Origin: Nocardioides lianchengensis
GTDB taxonomy: Bacteria > Actinomycetota > Actinomycetes > Propionibacteriales > Nocardioidaceae
Reading direction: 5' to 3'
NCBI RefSeq assembly: GCF_900101465.1
Contig: NZ_FMZM01000002.1
Location: 124,001 to 188,000, forward strand
Length of the DNA: 64,000 nucleotides
Notes under the pieces: generated by a model
Databases searched by the model: none
Told to the model about the DNA's origin: nothing
Seen by the model: only the letters and a program-made list of their open reading frames with translations
Part shown: in pieces, positions 40,307 through 49,041 of the stretch
How positions within the stretch are numbered: the stretch's first letter is position 1
How the letters are laid out: the number at the start of each line of letters is the position of its first letter
Program-made: the position numbers and the translations under genes

Positions 40307-40369
40307 ACTTCGGAGGGAGCACTTTGAAGGCGACCGAACCCCTTGCCGACCCCATGCGGCGAGGGGTTC
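40307..40369 (+). other. ribosome site plus hairpin: possible leader peptide or small RNA
   Basis: GGAGGGAG at 40312-40319 precedes a TTG at 40324 with an open frame, and a 13-bp hairpin (GAACCCCTTGCCG 40336-40348 / CGGCGAGGGGTTC 40357-40369) followed by TCTCCCTT sits inside that frame. The combination resembles an attenuator or a short transcript; no gene product is recognised. Confidence 0.35.
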
Positions 40370-40408
40370 TCCCTTGTCCGGGAATGGTCCCCACCGCCCC
40401 GGACGCCA

Positions 40409-40451
40409 AGAGGCGCGGGTCCCCGGTTCCTCACCGGGCACCCGCGCCTCT
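40409..40451 (-). terminator. large hairpin after the LuxR-ATPase gene
   Basis: AGAGGCGCGGGT (40409-40420) / ACCCGCGCCTCT (40440-40451), continued inward after one mismatch by CCCGGT (40422-40427) / ACCGGG (40433-40438): an 18-bp stem with a TCCTC loop, 15 bases after the stop at 40466. Confidence 0.75.
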
Positions 40452-40465
40452 CGCTCGTCGTGGGG

Positions 40466-43195
40466 CTATTCCGGCGGAGCCGGCACCAGCAGCGCCGCGA
40501 GCTGGGTGCGGGAGCGCACGTCGAGCTTGCGGTAGATCCGGGTCAGCGTGGCCTCGACGGTCTTGACGCTGACGTAGACCCGTTCCGCGATCTCCCGGTT
40601 GCTGGCGCCCTGGGCGACCGCCCGCGCGATCCGCGCCTCGGTGTCGGTCAGCTGGTCCAGCGCGGGGTCGTCGCTGACGTCGGCGCGGGTCGGCTCCAGC
40701 TCGGCGCCGACCTGGTCGGCCCACGAGCGGGCGTGGAGGGAGACGAACAGGTTGCGGGCCTCCTCGAGCGCGGCCCGCGAGGCGGCCGCCCGGCGCCGGC
40801 GCCGTTCGAGGTGGGCGCGGCTGACCAGCGCCCGGCCGAGCTCGATGCGCAGGCCGACGTCGGCGAAGACCTTCGCGGCCCGGTCGAGCAGCAGCAGCGC
40901 CCCGTCGGCGTCGCCGCGGGCGTTGAGCAGCTCGGCCTCCGCGCGGTCGAGCTGGGCCGAGACCCCCTCGGTGCCGGGCCGGCCGTCCAGGCCGTGCCGG
41001 GCCTCGGCGACCAGGTCCTCGGCGTCGTCGAGCTGGCCGAGCCGGACGAGGGTCTCGACCAGCTCGGGCTGCCAGCGGTTGACGGTCGGATCGCCGATGC
41101 CGTGCGCGCGCTCGATGGACCGGATCCGGGTCAGCGCCTCCCGGGCGCCCTGGGCGTCGCCCGAGCGCAGCCGGGCCTGACCCAGGAGCAGCAGGTGTCG
41201 CTGGAGGTAGCGCGTGTCGCCGCGCTCCTCGGAGGCGAGCACCCCGCGCTCGGCCAGCGTGCGGGCCGTGGACAGGTCACCGCCGGCCAGCTCGGCCAGG
41301 GCCTGGATGAACCAGCTGGTGTGCAGGTCGAGGGCGAACTCCTCGCCGACCCGGGCCGCGCGGGCGGCGTACTCGAGCGCCTCGCGGCAACGGCCGGACC
41401 GGGCACCGACCTCGACCAAGCAGCGCAGCACGTGGACCTGGTCCATGCCGGCGCCGCGCTCCACCTGGGCGAGCATCGCGAGGTAGGCGGCCCAGGCCTC
41501 GTCGAGGCGGTCGTCGTAGAAGTCGAACCGGGCGGCCATGTAGGCGGGCGAGGTGTGCACGAACCCGGTGCTGCCGCCGCTCGTCCCGCTCTCGGCCAGG
41601 CGTACGGCGCGGTCGATCGGGCCGCGGTGGTCGCCGCCGGTCCAGCGCCGCGAGACCGCCAGCGCGGTCAGGGCCACCGCCGAGCTCTCGACGTCGCCGG
41701 CCCGGTCGAGCAGCGTGACCGCCTGCTGCGCGCCGTGGGCCGCGGCGTCCGGTCGGGACTCCATCAGCGCCACGCGTGAGCGCTGCAGCAGCACCATCGC
41801 CACCAGCCGGTCGTCGTCGCCCGCGTCGGCGAGGGCTGCGGTGAGCACCTCGTCGAGCGCGGTCACGGGCGAGCCGGCGAGCTCCGGCAGGGCGAGCCGG
41901 ACCCGCACCGTCTGGGCCGGGCTCGCGTTCGCCTCCAGGATCTCGGCCAGCGCCTCCTGCACGATCTCGACGTGGTTGCCGGGGGCCGCGGTCTCGATCG
42001 CCGAGGCCAGCCACTCCACCCGCTCCTCGGCCAGCTCGACCGGCGCCCGGTCGGCGGCCAGCAGGTAGAGCTCGGCGGCGATCTCGCGGCCACCGGCCTC
42101 GGCCGCCTCGCGGGCGGCGACGCCGAGCTCGCGGGCCAGGTCGTGGTCGGGCCGCGGGTCGGCGAGGGCCTGGTGGCGGATCCGCTCCGCCTCGGTGGTG
42201 GCGACCGCGGCGAGCTCACGGTGCAGCTCGCCCCGACGGTGTGCGGGAGTCAGCTCGGCGGTCACCGAGCGGAGCACCGTCGGCGTGAACCGCAGGGCGC
42301 CGTCGGTCCGGACGAGCACGCCGGCCTGCACCAGGCGTCGTACGTCGTCGTCGGCGGCGATCCGGCCCGCGCGCTCGAGCTGGCGCAGCGTCGGCCGGTG
42401 CAGCAGCGCGGCGTGCACCAGGGTCTCGCGGAGGTCGTCGGGCAGTGCCGCCACCCGGTCGCGCAGCACCCGCTCGATGCTCGCCGGCAGCGGGCTCGGC
42501 CCGCCGAGGAGGGTCGGCCGCTCCCGGATCGCGCCGCAGAGGGCCAGGGCCAGCGCCGGCACCCCGCCGGACTCGGCGTGCACCCGCTGGGCGACGTGGG
42601 CGGGCAGGCCGTGGCTGCCGAGCAGCTCGATCATCGTGGGCGCGTCGAGCGGGGGTACGTCGAGCGCGTGCAGGTCGGTCACGTCGATGCCGGTGCCGGC
42701 GTCCGGACCCACCGCGACGACCATCCGGACCCGCCCCGGCAGCCGCCGGCGGCTGTAGCCGAGGACGCAGGCCGACTCGGGGTCGAGCCACTGGACGTCG
42801 TCGAGGAGCACCAGCACCGGCCCACGGCGCGAGACCACGTCGAGCAGGCCGTGCAGGACCGCGCAGAGCGACGACCGCATCTCGTCGGAGGAGTCGAGCC
42901 CCCCGAGGCCGGTCGCCAGCCGGTCGCGGGCCTCGTCGGGCAGGCTCGCGAGCAGACCCGGCGGCAGCTGGTCGACCAGATCGCGCAATGCCGCGAAGGG
43001 CAGCGAGTGCTCGGCCGCCGCGCCGCTGGCCCGCAGCACCAGCGTCGACGGCTCCTCGCGGGCCTCGGCCTCGAGGATGTCGAGCAGCGCGCTCTTGCCG
43101 ATCCCCGCGGGGCCGTGGAGGGCGACCGGCAGTCCCTGCCCGAGGAGGTCGTGCACCTCCCCCAGCAGGTCCGGCCTACCCATCACCCGAGACAT
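40466..43195 (-). CDS. LuxR family regulator with AAA ATPase domain (LAL/MalT type)
   Basis: 909-residue regulator. The N-terminal STAND-like ATPase has Walker A GPAGIGKSALLD and Walker B PVLVLLDDVQWLD; a TPR-rich middle of about 500 residues follows, and the C-terminal HTH is LTDTEARIARAVAQGASNREIAERVYVSVKTVEATLTRIYRKL. Such proteins couple ligand-driven ATP binding to transcription activation. ATG 43195 (MSRVMGRPDLLGE) is chosen; 43183 is nearly as good. Its upstream region shows no obvious ribosome site. The target genes are unknown. Confidence 0.9.
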   Translation of the reverse strand: MSRVMGRPDLLGEVHDLLGQGLPVALHGPAGIGKSALLDILEAEAREEPSTLVLRASGAAAEHSLPFAALRDLVDQLPPGLLASLPDEARDRLATGLGGLDSSDEMRSSLCAVLHGLLDVVSRRGPVLVLLDDVQWLDPESACVLGYSRRRLPGRVRMVVAVGPDAGTGIDVTDLHALDVPPLDAPTMIELLGSHGLPAHVAQRVHAESGGVPALALALCGAIRERPTLLGGPSPLPASIERVLRDRVAALPDDLRETLVHAALLHRPTLRQLERAGRIAADDDVRRLVQAGVLVRTDGALRFTPTVLRSVTAELTPAHRRGELHRELAAVATTEAERIRHQALADPRPDHDLARELGVAAREAAEAGGREIAAELYLLAADRAPVELAEERVEWLASAIETAAPGNHVEIVQEALAEILEANASPAQTVRVRLALPELAGSPVTALDEVLTAALADAGDDDRLVAMVLLQRSRVALMESRPDAAAHGAQQAVTLLDRAGDVESSAVALTALAVSRRWTGGDHRGPIDRAVRLAESGTSGGSTGFVHTSPAYMAARFDFYDDRLDEAWAAYLAMLAQVERGAGMDQVHVLRCLVEVGARSGRCREALEYAARAARVGEEFALDLHTSWFIQALAELAGGDLSTARTLAERGVLASEERGDTRYLQRHLLLLGQARLRSGDAQGAREALTRIRSIERAHGIGDPTVNRWQPELVETLVRLGQLDDAEDLVAEARHGLDGRPGTEGVSAQLDRAEAELLNARGDADGALLLLDRAAKVFADVGLRIELGRALVSRAHLERRRRRAAASRAALEEARNLFVSLHARSWADQVGAELEPTRADVSDDPALDQLTDTEARIARAVAQGASNREIAERVYVSVKTVEATLTRIYRKLDVRSRTQLAALLVPAPPE

Positions 43196-43289
43196 GGAAC
43201 GACCACGGTACGTCCGCGCCTCCGGCCGCCGACAGGCGTGCGCCGTGTGAAATGGGCCCACCGGGGGTGGAAGGTTCCGGACCTCGCCG

Positions 43290-43340
43290 ATAGTCGCTGA
43301 CGTTCGGCAGGGACGGGAGCGGCAGGACGTCAGGGACTAT
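43290..43340 (-). terminator. hairpin at the end of the PBP gene
   Basis: ATAGTCGCTGACG (43290-43302) pairs with CGTCAGGGACTAT (43328-43340) over 12 of 13 positions; the right arm includes the PBP stop codon. The 25-base loop makes it moderate in strength. Confidence 0.5.
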
Positions 43341-45235
43341 CGCGCCGCTCGGAGGAACTCCTTCAGGATCGGGCCGGCGGTGCGGGAGCCGGACTCGCCG
43401 ACCTCGACGAAGACGGCGACGGCCAGGTCACCCTGGGCGGCGATCATCCAGGCGTGGGTGCGGACCGGGTCGCTGCCGAACTCGGCCGTGCCGGTCTTGG
43501 CGATCGCGGCCGGGCCGGGCAGGTCGGCCAGGGCGCGGCCGCTGCCCTCGGTGACGACGCCGCGCAGCATCCCCTTCAGGGCCTTGGCCTCGGCGGCGCT
43601 CAGCGGCTGGGCGCCGTCGGGCGCGCTCACCTGGACCGAGGGGACCAGCTGCGGGATCACCAGCGAGCCCTGCTGGACCGAGGCGATGACCGTGGCCATC
43701 ACCATCGGCGAGGCCAGGACGGTGCCCTGGCCGATGGTGTTGGCCGCCGCCTCGGTCTCCGAGCCGGCCGCCTTCACGCTGCCGAGGAAGGCCGGGAAGC
43801 CCAGGTCGTGGTCGAGGCCCATGCCGAGGGACACGGCGGCGTCGTAGAGGCCGGTGCCTCCGAGGCGATCGGTCTGGGAGATGAAGGCGGTGTTGCAGGA
43901 GTTGGCCACCGCGGAGCGCAGCGGGATCCGTCCGGTCGCGCCGCTCGGGTAGTCGGAGTAGTTCTTGAACCGCTTGCCGTCGACCACGATCGTGGAGGTG
44001 CAGGGCACCCGGGTGTCGGGCGTCAGTCCGGCCCGCAGCAGGGCCAGGCTGGTGACGGTCTTGAACGTCGAGCCCGGCGCGAACTGGCCGAACGTCGCCA
44101 TGTTGTAGCCGTCGGTGCCCGGCCCGTTGGCCGCCGCGAGGATCGCCCCCGTGCTGGGCCGGATGGCCACCAGGGCGCTGGCGGGCCTCACGTCGGCGAG
44201 CAGCCCCTCGGCGGCCAGCTGCAGGTCGGGGTCGAGGGTCAGCTCCAGGGTGCCGCCGGTCCGGGCGTCGGCACGGAACAGCTCGCGCTCCGCCTCGCCC
44301 TCCTCGCCCGCGTCCGTGACGGCACTGACCACCACGCCGGGCTCGCCCTGGAGCAGGTCGTCGTAGCGGGACTGCAGCCCGGACAGGCCCGCCTGGTCGC
44401 CGGCGGCGTACTTCTCCGGCTCGTCCTTGACCATCTCGGCGGTCACCTCGCCGACCGTGCCGAGGATCGGCGCGGCGAACTCGCGGGTCGGGGCCAGCGG
44501 CTGCTCGTCCTGGATGGCCAGGACCGCGGGGTCCTGCTCGGCCAGCCGGGCGGCGGCCGCGGGGACGTCCTCGCGGCGGTAGGTGATCGCCTCCACGAAC
44601 GCCGCGTCGCCGGCCTTCGCCACCTCGTCGGCGTACGACGCCGCGTCGATGTCGACCACCCGCGCCAGGCCCCGCGCGGCCTCGACGGCCTGGGCCTTCG
44701 GCACGGCCGACCGGTCGACGCCGAGTCGTACGACGGGCCGCAGCGTGACCAGGGTCTGCCCGCCGTCGCCGGTGATGTCGCCGCGCCGGGCGGCGATCGG
44801 CGTGGTGTCGAGCACCTCGCCCTCGGCCAGCGACGGCTCGACCAGCGCCGGCGACCAGGCCACCCGCCACTCGTCGTCGACCAGCTCCAGCGGCGCCTCC
44901 GTGGTGTAGGTCCACGGCTGGGCGCCCACCGGCCAGGACCAGGCGAGGGTCGCCGTCGACTCACCGTCGGTCGCGTCGGCGACGTCCTCCACGGTGACCG
45001 TCGGCTCCACGTCGCCGAGCCCCTCCACCACCGAGGAGTACGACGCCGTCGCCTCCGCCGCCGTGGCGTCGGTGAACACCACCTGGGCCAGGTCGCCGCC
45101 GGCCAGGCCGGTGGCCAGGTCGGCCGCGGCCTGGTCGGGCTCGGGGTCCGCGAGCCGGTCGGCCACCTGGTCGCAGGAGCTGAGCAGCCCGGTCACCAGG
45201 AGCACGGCGGTCGAGGCCAGGAGGACGCGTCGCAT
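43337..45235 (-). CDS. penicillin-binding transpeptidase lipoprotein (class B-like, MecA-N domain)
   Basis: 632-residue cell-wall transpeptidase. A lipoprotein signal ends in LLSSC; an NTF2-like MecA-N domain, a PBP dimerisation domain and the transpeptidase follow. Active-site motifs are S389-TFK (PGSTFKTVTSL), the SCN motif in AVANSCNTAF and K580-TG (IAKTGTAEF). It cross-links peptidoglycan outside the membrane and is anchored by lipid rather than by a helix. ATG 45235 follows GAGGGG. MecA-N proteins are often poorly inhibited by beta-lactams; here that is only a possibility. Confidence 0.9.
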   Translation of the reverse strand: MRRVLLASTAVLLVTGLLSSCDQVADRLADPEPDQAAADLATGLAGGDLAQVVFTDATAAEATASYSSVVEGLGDVEPTVTVEDVADATDGESTATLAWSWPVGAQPWTYTTEAPLELVDDEWRVAWSPALVEPSLAEGEVLDTTPIAARRGDITGDGGQTLVTLRPVVRLGVDRSAVPKAQAVEAARGLARVVDIDAASYADEVAKAGDAAFVEAITYRREDVPAAAARLAEQDPAVLAIQDEQPLAPTREFAAPILGTVGEVTAEMVKDEPEKYAAGDQAGLSGLQSRYDDLLQGEPGVVVSAVTDAGEEGEAERELFRADARTGGTLELTLDPDLQLAAEGLLADVRPASALVAIRPSTGAILAAANGPGTDGYNMATFGQFAPGSTFKTVTSLALLRAGLTPDTRVPCTSTIVVDGKRFKNYSDYPSGATGRIPLRSAVANSCNTAFISQTDRLGGTGLYDAAVSLGMGLDHDLGFPAFLGSVKAAGSETEAAANTIGQGTVLASPMVMATVIASVQQGSLVIPQLVPSVQVSAPDGAQPLSAAEAKALKGMLRGVVTEGSGRALADLPGPAAIAKTGTAEFGSDPVRTHAWMIAAQGDLAVAVFVEVGESGSRTAGPILKEFLRAAR

Positions 45236-45283
45236 GGCCCCTCTTCTACCAGCCGGCACCGACCGGACCGTGCTGCGGACGCC

Positions 45284-46249
45284 TCAGGGGTGTCGCCGCA
45301 GCCAGGCCTCGAGGTCGATGCCGTGGCGCCGGGCGGCCCGCCTGGCCTGCTTCGTGCGCGGGTCGGGCTTGCGGAACGGCGCGACCCGCGTTCCCGCCGT
45401 CCGCGCGAGGGGAGCCGGGCTCGCGACCCCGGTGCGGGCGGCCGGCCCGGGTCCTCGCAGCAGCGGTCGCACCACGGGCAGCAGGCCGGAGGCGTGCCCG
45501 GCGCGGTTGGGGTGGTAGCTCTCGCCGACCGGCACCGAGAGCCCGTTGAGCCAGGCCGGGTCGTCGCAGACGGCGTGCCCGCCGAACCGCTTCGAGGGGT
45601 CGGCGAAGGCGAACCCGGCGGCCCGGGCCGCGGCGGCGATCCGGGCGTTGAGCAGGTCGCCGGTCGCGTTCAGCTGCTGCTGCTCGGCCCGGGTGAACCA
45701 GGTGCCGAGGTCGCAGTCGGTCCCCTGGAACACGCGCGGGTAGCCGACCACCACCACGCGGGCGCGCGGGGCCCGGGACCGGACCTCGGCGTACAGGGCG
45801 CGGAGGCGGGCCGGCAGGGTGTCGCGGATGAAGGCCCGCGCCCGGGCGACGGCGGGGTCGCAGTCGAGCAGCCACCACGGGGTCGCGCAGGTGGTCAGCA
45901 CCCCGGCGAAGCCGGCGTCGTTGCCGCCGACCGAGAGGGTGACGAAGCGCGTGCGGCTGCTCAGGGCCGCCAGCTGCGAGGCGCGGACGTGGGCGATCGT
46001 CGCGCCCGAGCAGGCACGGAACCGCAGCGTCCAGCCGCGCGCCTTCGCCAGCAGGGCCGGATAGGCGTAGGACGACCGCTGGCAGTCGCTGCCGTCGTCG
46101 AGGTAGCGGCCAGTGCCGACCCCCGACGCGTAGGAGTCACCGAGCGCGGCGTAGACCGGCGGCGCGGCGGCCCGGGCCGGCGGCGCGGCGGTCAGGGGGG
46201 AGAGGAGCAGGCCGAGCACGAGCCCGGCGGTGGTGAGGGGACGGCGCAC
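45284..46249 (-). CDS. secreted SGNH/GDSL esterase, copy A
   Basis: 321-residue hydrolase with signal peptide (cleavage near ARA-AAPP). Blocks I, III and V are seen: ALGDSYASG with the catalytic Ser, SVGGNDAGF with the oxyanion Gly-Asn, and ESYHPNRAGH with the His. It resembles secreted actinobacterial lipases/esterases of the Streptomyces SGNH type with disulfide-forming cysteines. GTG 46249 follows GGAGG. A basic C-terminal tail (KQARRAARRHG) is extra relative to copy B. The two genes are tandem paralogs with a strong hairpin between them. Confidence 0.9.
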   Translation of the reverse strand: MRRPLTTAGLVLGLLLSPLTAAPPARAAAPPVYAALGDSYASGVGTGRYLDDGSDCQRSSYAYPALLAKARGWTLRFRACSGATIAHVRASQLAALSSRTRFVTLSVGGNDAGFAGVLTTCATPWWLLDCDPAVARARAFIRDTLPARLRALYAEVRSRAPRARVVVVGYPRVFQGTDCDLGTWFTRAEQQQLNATGDLLNARIAAAARAAGFAFADPSKRFGGHAVCDDPAWLNGLSVPVGESYHPNRAGHASGLLPVVRPLLRGPGPAARTGVASPAPLARTAGTRVAPFRKPDPRTKQARRAARRHGIDLEAWLRRHP

Positions 46250-46264
46250 GAGCGACCTCCGAGG

Positions 46265-46294
46265 TCCGGCGGCCGCCCCGATGCGGCCGCCGGA
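46265..46294 (-). terminator. hairpin between the two esterase genes
   Basis: Perfect 12-bp stem TCCGGCGGCCGC (46265-46276) / GCGGCCGCCGGA (46283-46294), 6-base loop. It ends copy B transcription or forms part of the copy A leader. Confidence 0.65.
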
Positions 46295-46331
46295 TCACTG
46301 AAGCACTCGGCTCCGACGGCCGCCACCGACG

Positions 46332-47267
46332 TCAGCGCGCCTGGGGAGGAGCGCGGAACGGGTCCTGCTCGATGACCGCGTCGCGGTCGGCGTACCGGCG
46401 CTGCTCGCGGGTCTGCGCGGGCGCGTCGGCAGCTGCGTCGCGCCGTACGTCGGCGGTGACGCGGAGCCCGGAGCCGGTGAGCAGCGGGGCCACCAGCGGC
46501 GCGTAGCCGTCGGCGTGACCGGCGACGTTCGGGTGGTAGCTCTCGTCGATCGGGCTCGAGAAGCCGTTCAGCCAGGCCGGATCGTCGCAGACGGCGTGGC
46601 CGGTGAACGCGGAGGTGGGATCGGCGAAGGCGAAGCCCGCGCCGGAGGCGGCGCTGGCCAGCACACCGTTGAGCTGGTCGGCGGTCTGGTTCAGCAGCGC
46701 CTCGTCCTCCGGGGAGAAGAAGGTGGCGGCGTTGCAGTCCTCGCCCATGAAGACCCGCGGGTAGCCGACCACCACGACCTGCGCCGCCGGGGCGGCCGAC
46801 CGGATCGAGGAGTAGAGGCCGCCGAGCGCGCCGGGCAGGGTGTCGGAGACGTAGGCCTGGGCACCGGCCACGGCGCCCGCGCAGTCGCTGGCCCACGCCG
46901 GCAGCGCGCACTCGGTCAGCACGTCGGCGAAGCCGGCGTCGTTCCCGCCCACGGAGATCGTGACGTACGACGTCGACCCGCTCAGCGCGTCGAGCTGGGT
47001 GCTCGCCACGTCGGGCACGGTCGCCCCGGAGCAGGCGCGCAGGTTGAGCGCCAGGTCCTGCGCCGCGGCGATCAGCCCGGCGTACGACGAGGTCGAGCGG
47101 CGGCACTCGCTGCCGTCGTCGAGGTAGCTCCGGGTGCCGAGGCCGGAGGAGTACGAGTCGCCGAGGGCGACGTACTCCTCACCGGCGGCGGAGGCGGGCG
47201 GTGGCGCCAGGGAGACCAGGGCGACGGTGGCGGTGAGGGACACGAGGGCGGGACCGAGACGGGGCAC
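46332..47267 (-). CDS. secreted SGNH/GDSL esterase, copy B
   Basis: 311-residue paralog of the neighbouring esterase. Signal peptide cleaved near ASA-AGEE; catalytic Ser in ALGDSYSSG, SVGGNDAGFADVLTEC, and His in DESYHPNVAGH. Five or six cysteines are shared with copy A at equal positions. It hydrolyses ester bonds outside the cell, possibly lipids or polyester; substrate not known. Transcribed before copy A on the same strand, with 82 bases and a hairpin between, so they may be independently controlled. Confidence 0.9.
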   Translation of the reverse strand: MPRLGPALVSLTATVALVSLAPPPASAAGEEYVALGDSYSSGLGTRSYLDDGSECRRSTSSYAGLIAAAQDLALNLRACSGATVPDVASTQLDALSGSTSYVTISVGGNDAGFADVLTECALPAWASDCAGAVAGAQAYVSDTLPGALGGLYSSIRSAAPAAQVVVVGYPRVFMGEDCNAATFFSPEDEALLNQTADQLNGVLASAASGAGFAFADPTSAFTGHAVCDDPAWLNGFSSPIDESYHPNVAGHADGYAPLVAPLLTGSGLRVTADVRRDAAADAPAQTREQRRYADRDAVIEQDPFRAPPQAR

Positions 47268-47331
47268 CGATCGAACGTAGGACGGTGCCGCGGGCGCCCG
47301 GAAGGGCGCGGCGCGAGGACAAGGGGAACCC

Positions 47332-47742
47332 CTACGCGGCCGCCTCGACCAGGTCCGCGACGAACCGCTGGAAGTTGGGGCAGGTCGCGACGTCGTGGGC
47401 CCGGCAGGACAGCGCGTGCTCGGTCATCTCGCGCGAGCGCTCCATCTCGGCCATCCGCCGCGCGAGGTCGTCGAGGTGCGCCTGCAGCACCCGGTGCCGC
47501 TCGGGCGCGTCCGCGTCCAGGAGCACGGCGATCTGGTCGAGGCCCATGCCGGCGTCCTTGCTCCGGACGATCGTGGCGACCCGGGAGAGGTCGTCGATCC
47601 CGTAGCGCCGGCGGCCCGCGCCGTCGCGCGCGGGCCGCAGCAGGCCGACGTCCTCCCAGTGCCGCAGGACGTGCGTGGCGAGCCCGAACTTGGCCGCCAC
47701 GTCGCCGACCGACCAGGGCGTCCCCTCACGACTTGACTTCAT
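47332..47742 (-). CDS. MerR family transcriptional regulator
   Basis: 136-residue regulator with winged helix WSVGDVAAKFGLATHVLRHWEDVGLLRP and a dimer coiled coil. Two cysteines near the end (LSCRAHDVATCPNF) could bind a metal or sense thiol oxidation. The ATG at 47742 lies inside the 22-bp palindrome 47735-47756. Divergent from the thioredoxin-reductase-like gene, whose promoter has the 19-base spacer expected for MerR activation. Confidence 0.9.
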   Translation of the reverse strand: MKSSREGTPWSVGDVAAKFGLATHVLRHWEDVGLLRPARDGAGRRRYGIDDLSRVATIVRSKDAGMGLDQIAVLLDADAPERHRVLQAHLDDLARRMAEMERSREMTEHALSCRAHDVATCPNFQRFVADLVEAAA

Positions 47743-47763
47743 GTTGACATGAAGTCACATCCT
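47733..47763 (+). promoter_or_regulatory. MerR-type promoter of the flavoprotein gene
   Basis: TTGACT (47733-47738), 19-base spacer, CATCCT (47758-47763), then 7 bases to ATG 47771. A perfect palindrome GACTTCATGT (47735-47744) / ACATGAAGTC (47747-47756) fills the spacer. Confidence 0.7.
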
Positions 47764-47770
47764 CGTTCCC

Positions 47771-48697
47771 ATGACAACTCCCGAGCTCCTCGACCCCCCT
47801 GTCGACGTCGTCGTGATCGGCGGCGGACCCGCCGGCCTGCAGGCCGCCCTCACCCTCGGCCGGATGCACCGGACGGTCGTGCTCCTCGACTCCGGGGAGT
47901 ACCGCAACGCCCCCGTCGAGCACCTGCACAACTTCGTCACCCACGACGGCCGCGACCCGGCCGAGTTCCGCGCCCTGGCCCACGCCGACCTGGCCGCCTA
48001 CGACACCGTCGAGGTACGGCGCACCGCAGCCACCGTGGTCTCGGAGGAGGACGGCCTCTTCTGGGTCGAGCTCGCCGACGGCTCGGCCATGACCGCCCGC
48101 AAGGTCGTGCTGGCGACCGGTGTCCGCGACACCCTCCCCGCCAAGCCGGGCCTGACCGAGCTGTTCGGGACCGTGGCCGCGCACTGCCCGTTCTGCCACG
48201 GCCACGAGTTCGCGGACCAGCACGTCGTCCTGCTCGGTGCCGGTCCGCACGCGCCCCGGATGGCGGCCATGCTCGGCCCGATCGCGGCCCGGCTGACCGT
48301 CCTCACCGACGGCGCACCCGTCGACCCGGAGGTCGGGGACGCGCTGGTGGCCGCGGGGGTGGCGGTGCGGACCGAGGAGGTGACCGGGTTCTGCCGCAGC
48401 GCCACCGGCGCGACCGTGTCCTTCGCGAGCGGCCCGGCCGAGGAGGCCGGCGGCCTCTTCGTCGCGACCACCTTCGCGCAGTCCGCCCCGTTCGCCGAGC
48501 AGCTCGGCCTCGACCTGCTGCCGTCCGGCTGCGTGCGCATCGACGCCTTCGGCCGCACCAGCCGCCCGGGCGTGTTCGCCGCGGGCGACCTCGCCCACCT
48601 GGAGGAGCTGCCGATGCCGATGTCGGCCGTGCTCACCTCCGCCGCCGCCGGCCTGGTCGCCGGCGCGGCGGCGGTGCAGGAGCTGGCGGTCGGCTGA
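47771..48697 (+). CDS. thioredoxin-reductase-like NAD(P)/FAD oxidoreductase
   Basis: 308-residue flavoprotein. FAD motif VVVIGGGPAGLQAALTLGR, redox-active CxxC in AAHCPFCHGHE, NADPH motif VLLGAGPHAPRMA and C-terminal GVFAAGDLAH. It is the TrxB-like group often placed next to a MerR regulator in actinobacteria, thought to act in thiol or toxic-compound detoxification. Probable leaderless start at 47771. The physiological partner (thioredoxin, mycoredoxin or a small molecule) is not evident. Confidence 0.9.
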   Translation: MTTPELLDPPVDVVVIGGGPAGLQAALTLGRMHRTVVLLDSGEYRNAPVEHLHNFVTHDGRDPAEFRALAHADLAAYDTVEVRRTAATVVSEEDGLFWVELADGSAMTARKVVLATGVRDTLPAKPGLTELFGTVAAHCPFCHGHEFADQHVVLLGAGPHAPRMAAMLGPIAARLTVLTDGAPVDPEVGDALVAAGVAVRTEEVTGFCRSATGATVSFASGPAEEAGGLFVATTFAQSAPFAEQLGLDLLPSGCVRIDAFGRTSRPGVFAAGDLAHLEELPMPMSAVLTSAAAGLVAGAAAVQELAVG

Positions 48698-48706
48698 CGG
48701 GACCCG

Positions 48707-49003
48707 TCAGCCGAAGGAGAACGTCGTGGCGGCGACGACGACGAGCGTGTGCAGGAAGCTCGCTGTCAGCACGGCCGTCAGACCCAACCAGGGCAGGACG
48801 GCACGCCCCCGCGTCTCGAGGACCGCGACGACGGTCCCGACCACCAGGGCCGCCAGCACCACGAGCGGCAGGACCAGCTCGATCACGGGCACGCGCGCCG
48901 AGACCACGGACGGGGGCACCACGAACCAGGCGAGCCAGACGGCCGCGGCCGCGATGCCCAGCAGCGGCACCCCGACGTCGACGACCTGCCGTTCGCTGCT
49001 CAC
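48707..49003 (-). CDS. small membrane protein, unknown
   Basis: 98 residues with three hydrophobic segments (LLGIAAAAVWLAWFVV; LVLPLVVLAALVVGTVVAV; LTAVLTASFLHTLVVVAA). GTG 49003; no clear ribosome site. No family recognised. It ends 9 bases from the convergent flavoprotein stop and is read toward it. Codon use is normal, and the frame on the opposite strand is less credible. Confidence 0.6.
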   Translation of the reverse strand: MSSERQVVDVGVPLLGIAAAAVWLAWFVVPPSVVSARVPVIELVLPLVVLAALVVGTVVAVLETRGRAVLPWLGLTAVLTASFLHTLVVVAATTFSFG

Positions 49004-49041
49004 GCAGGCATGGTGGCAGAGACCGGCGGGCCTTCGCAGGC

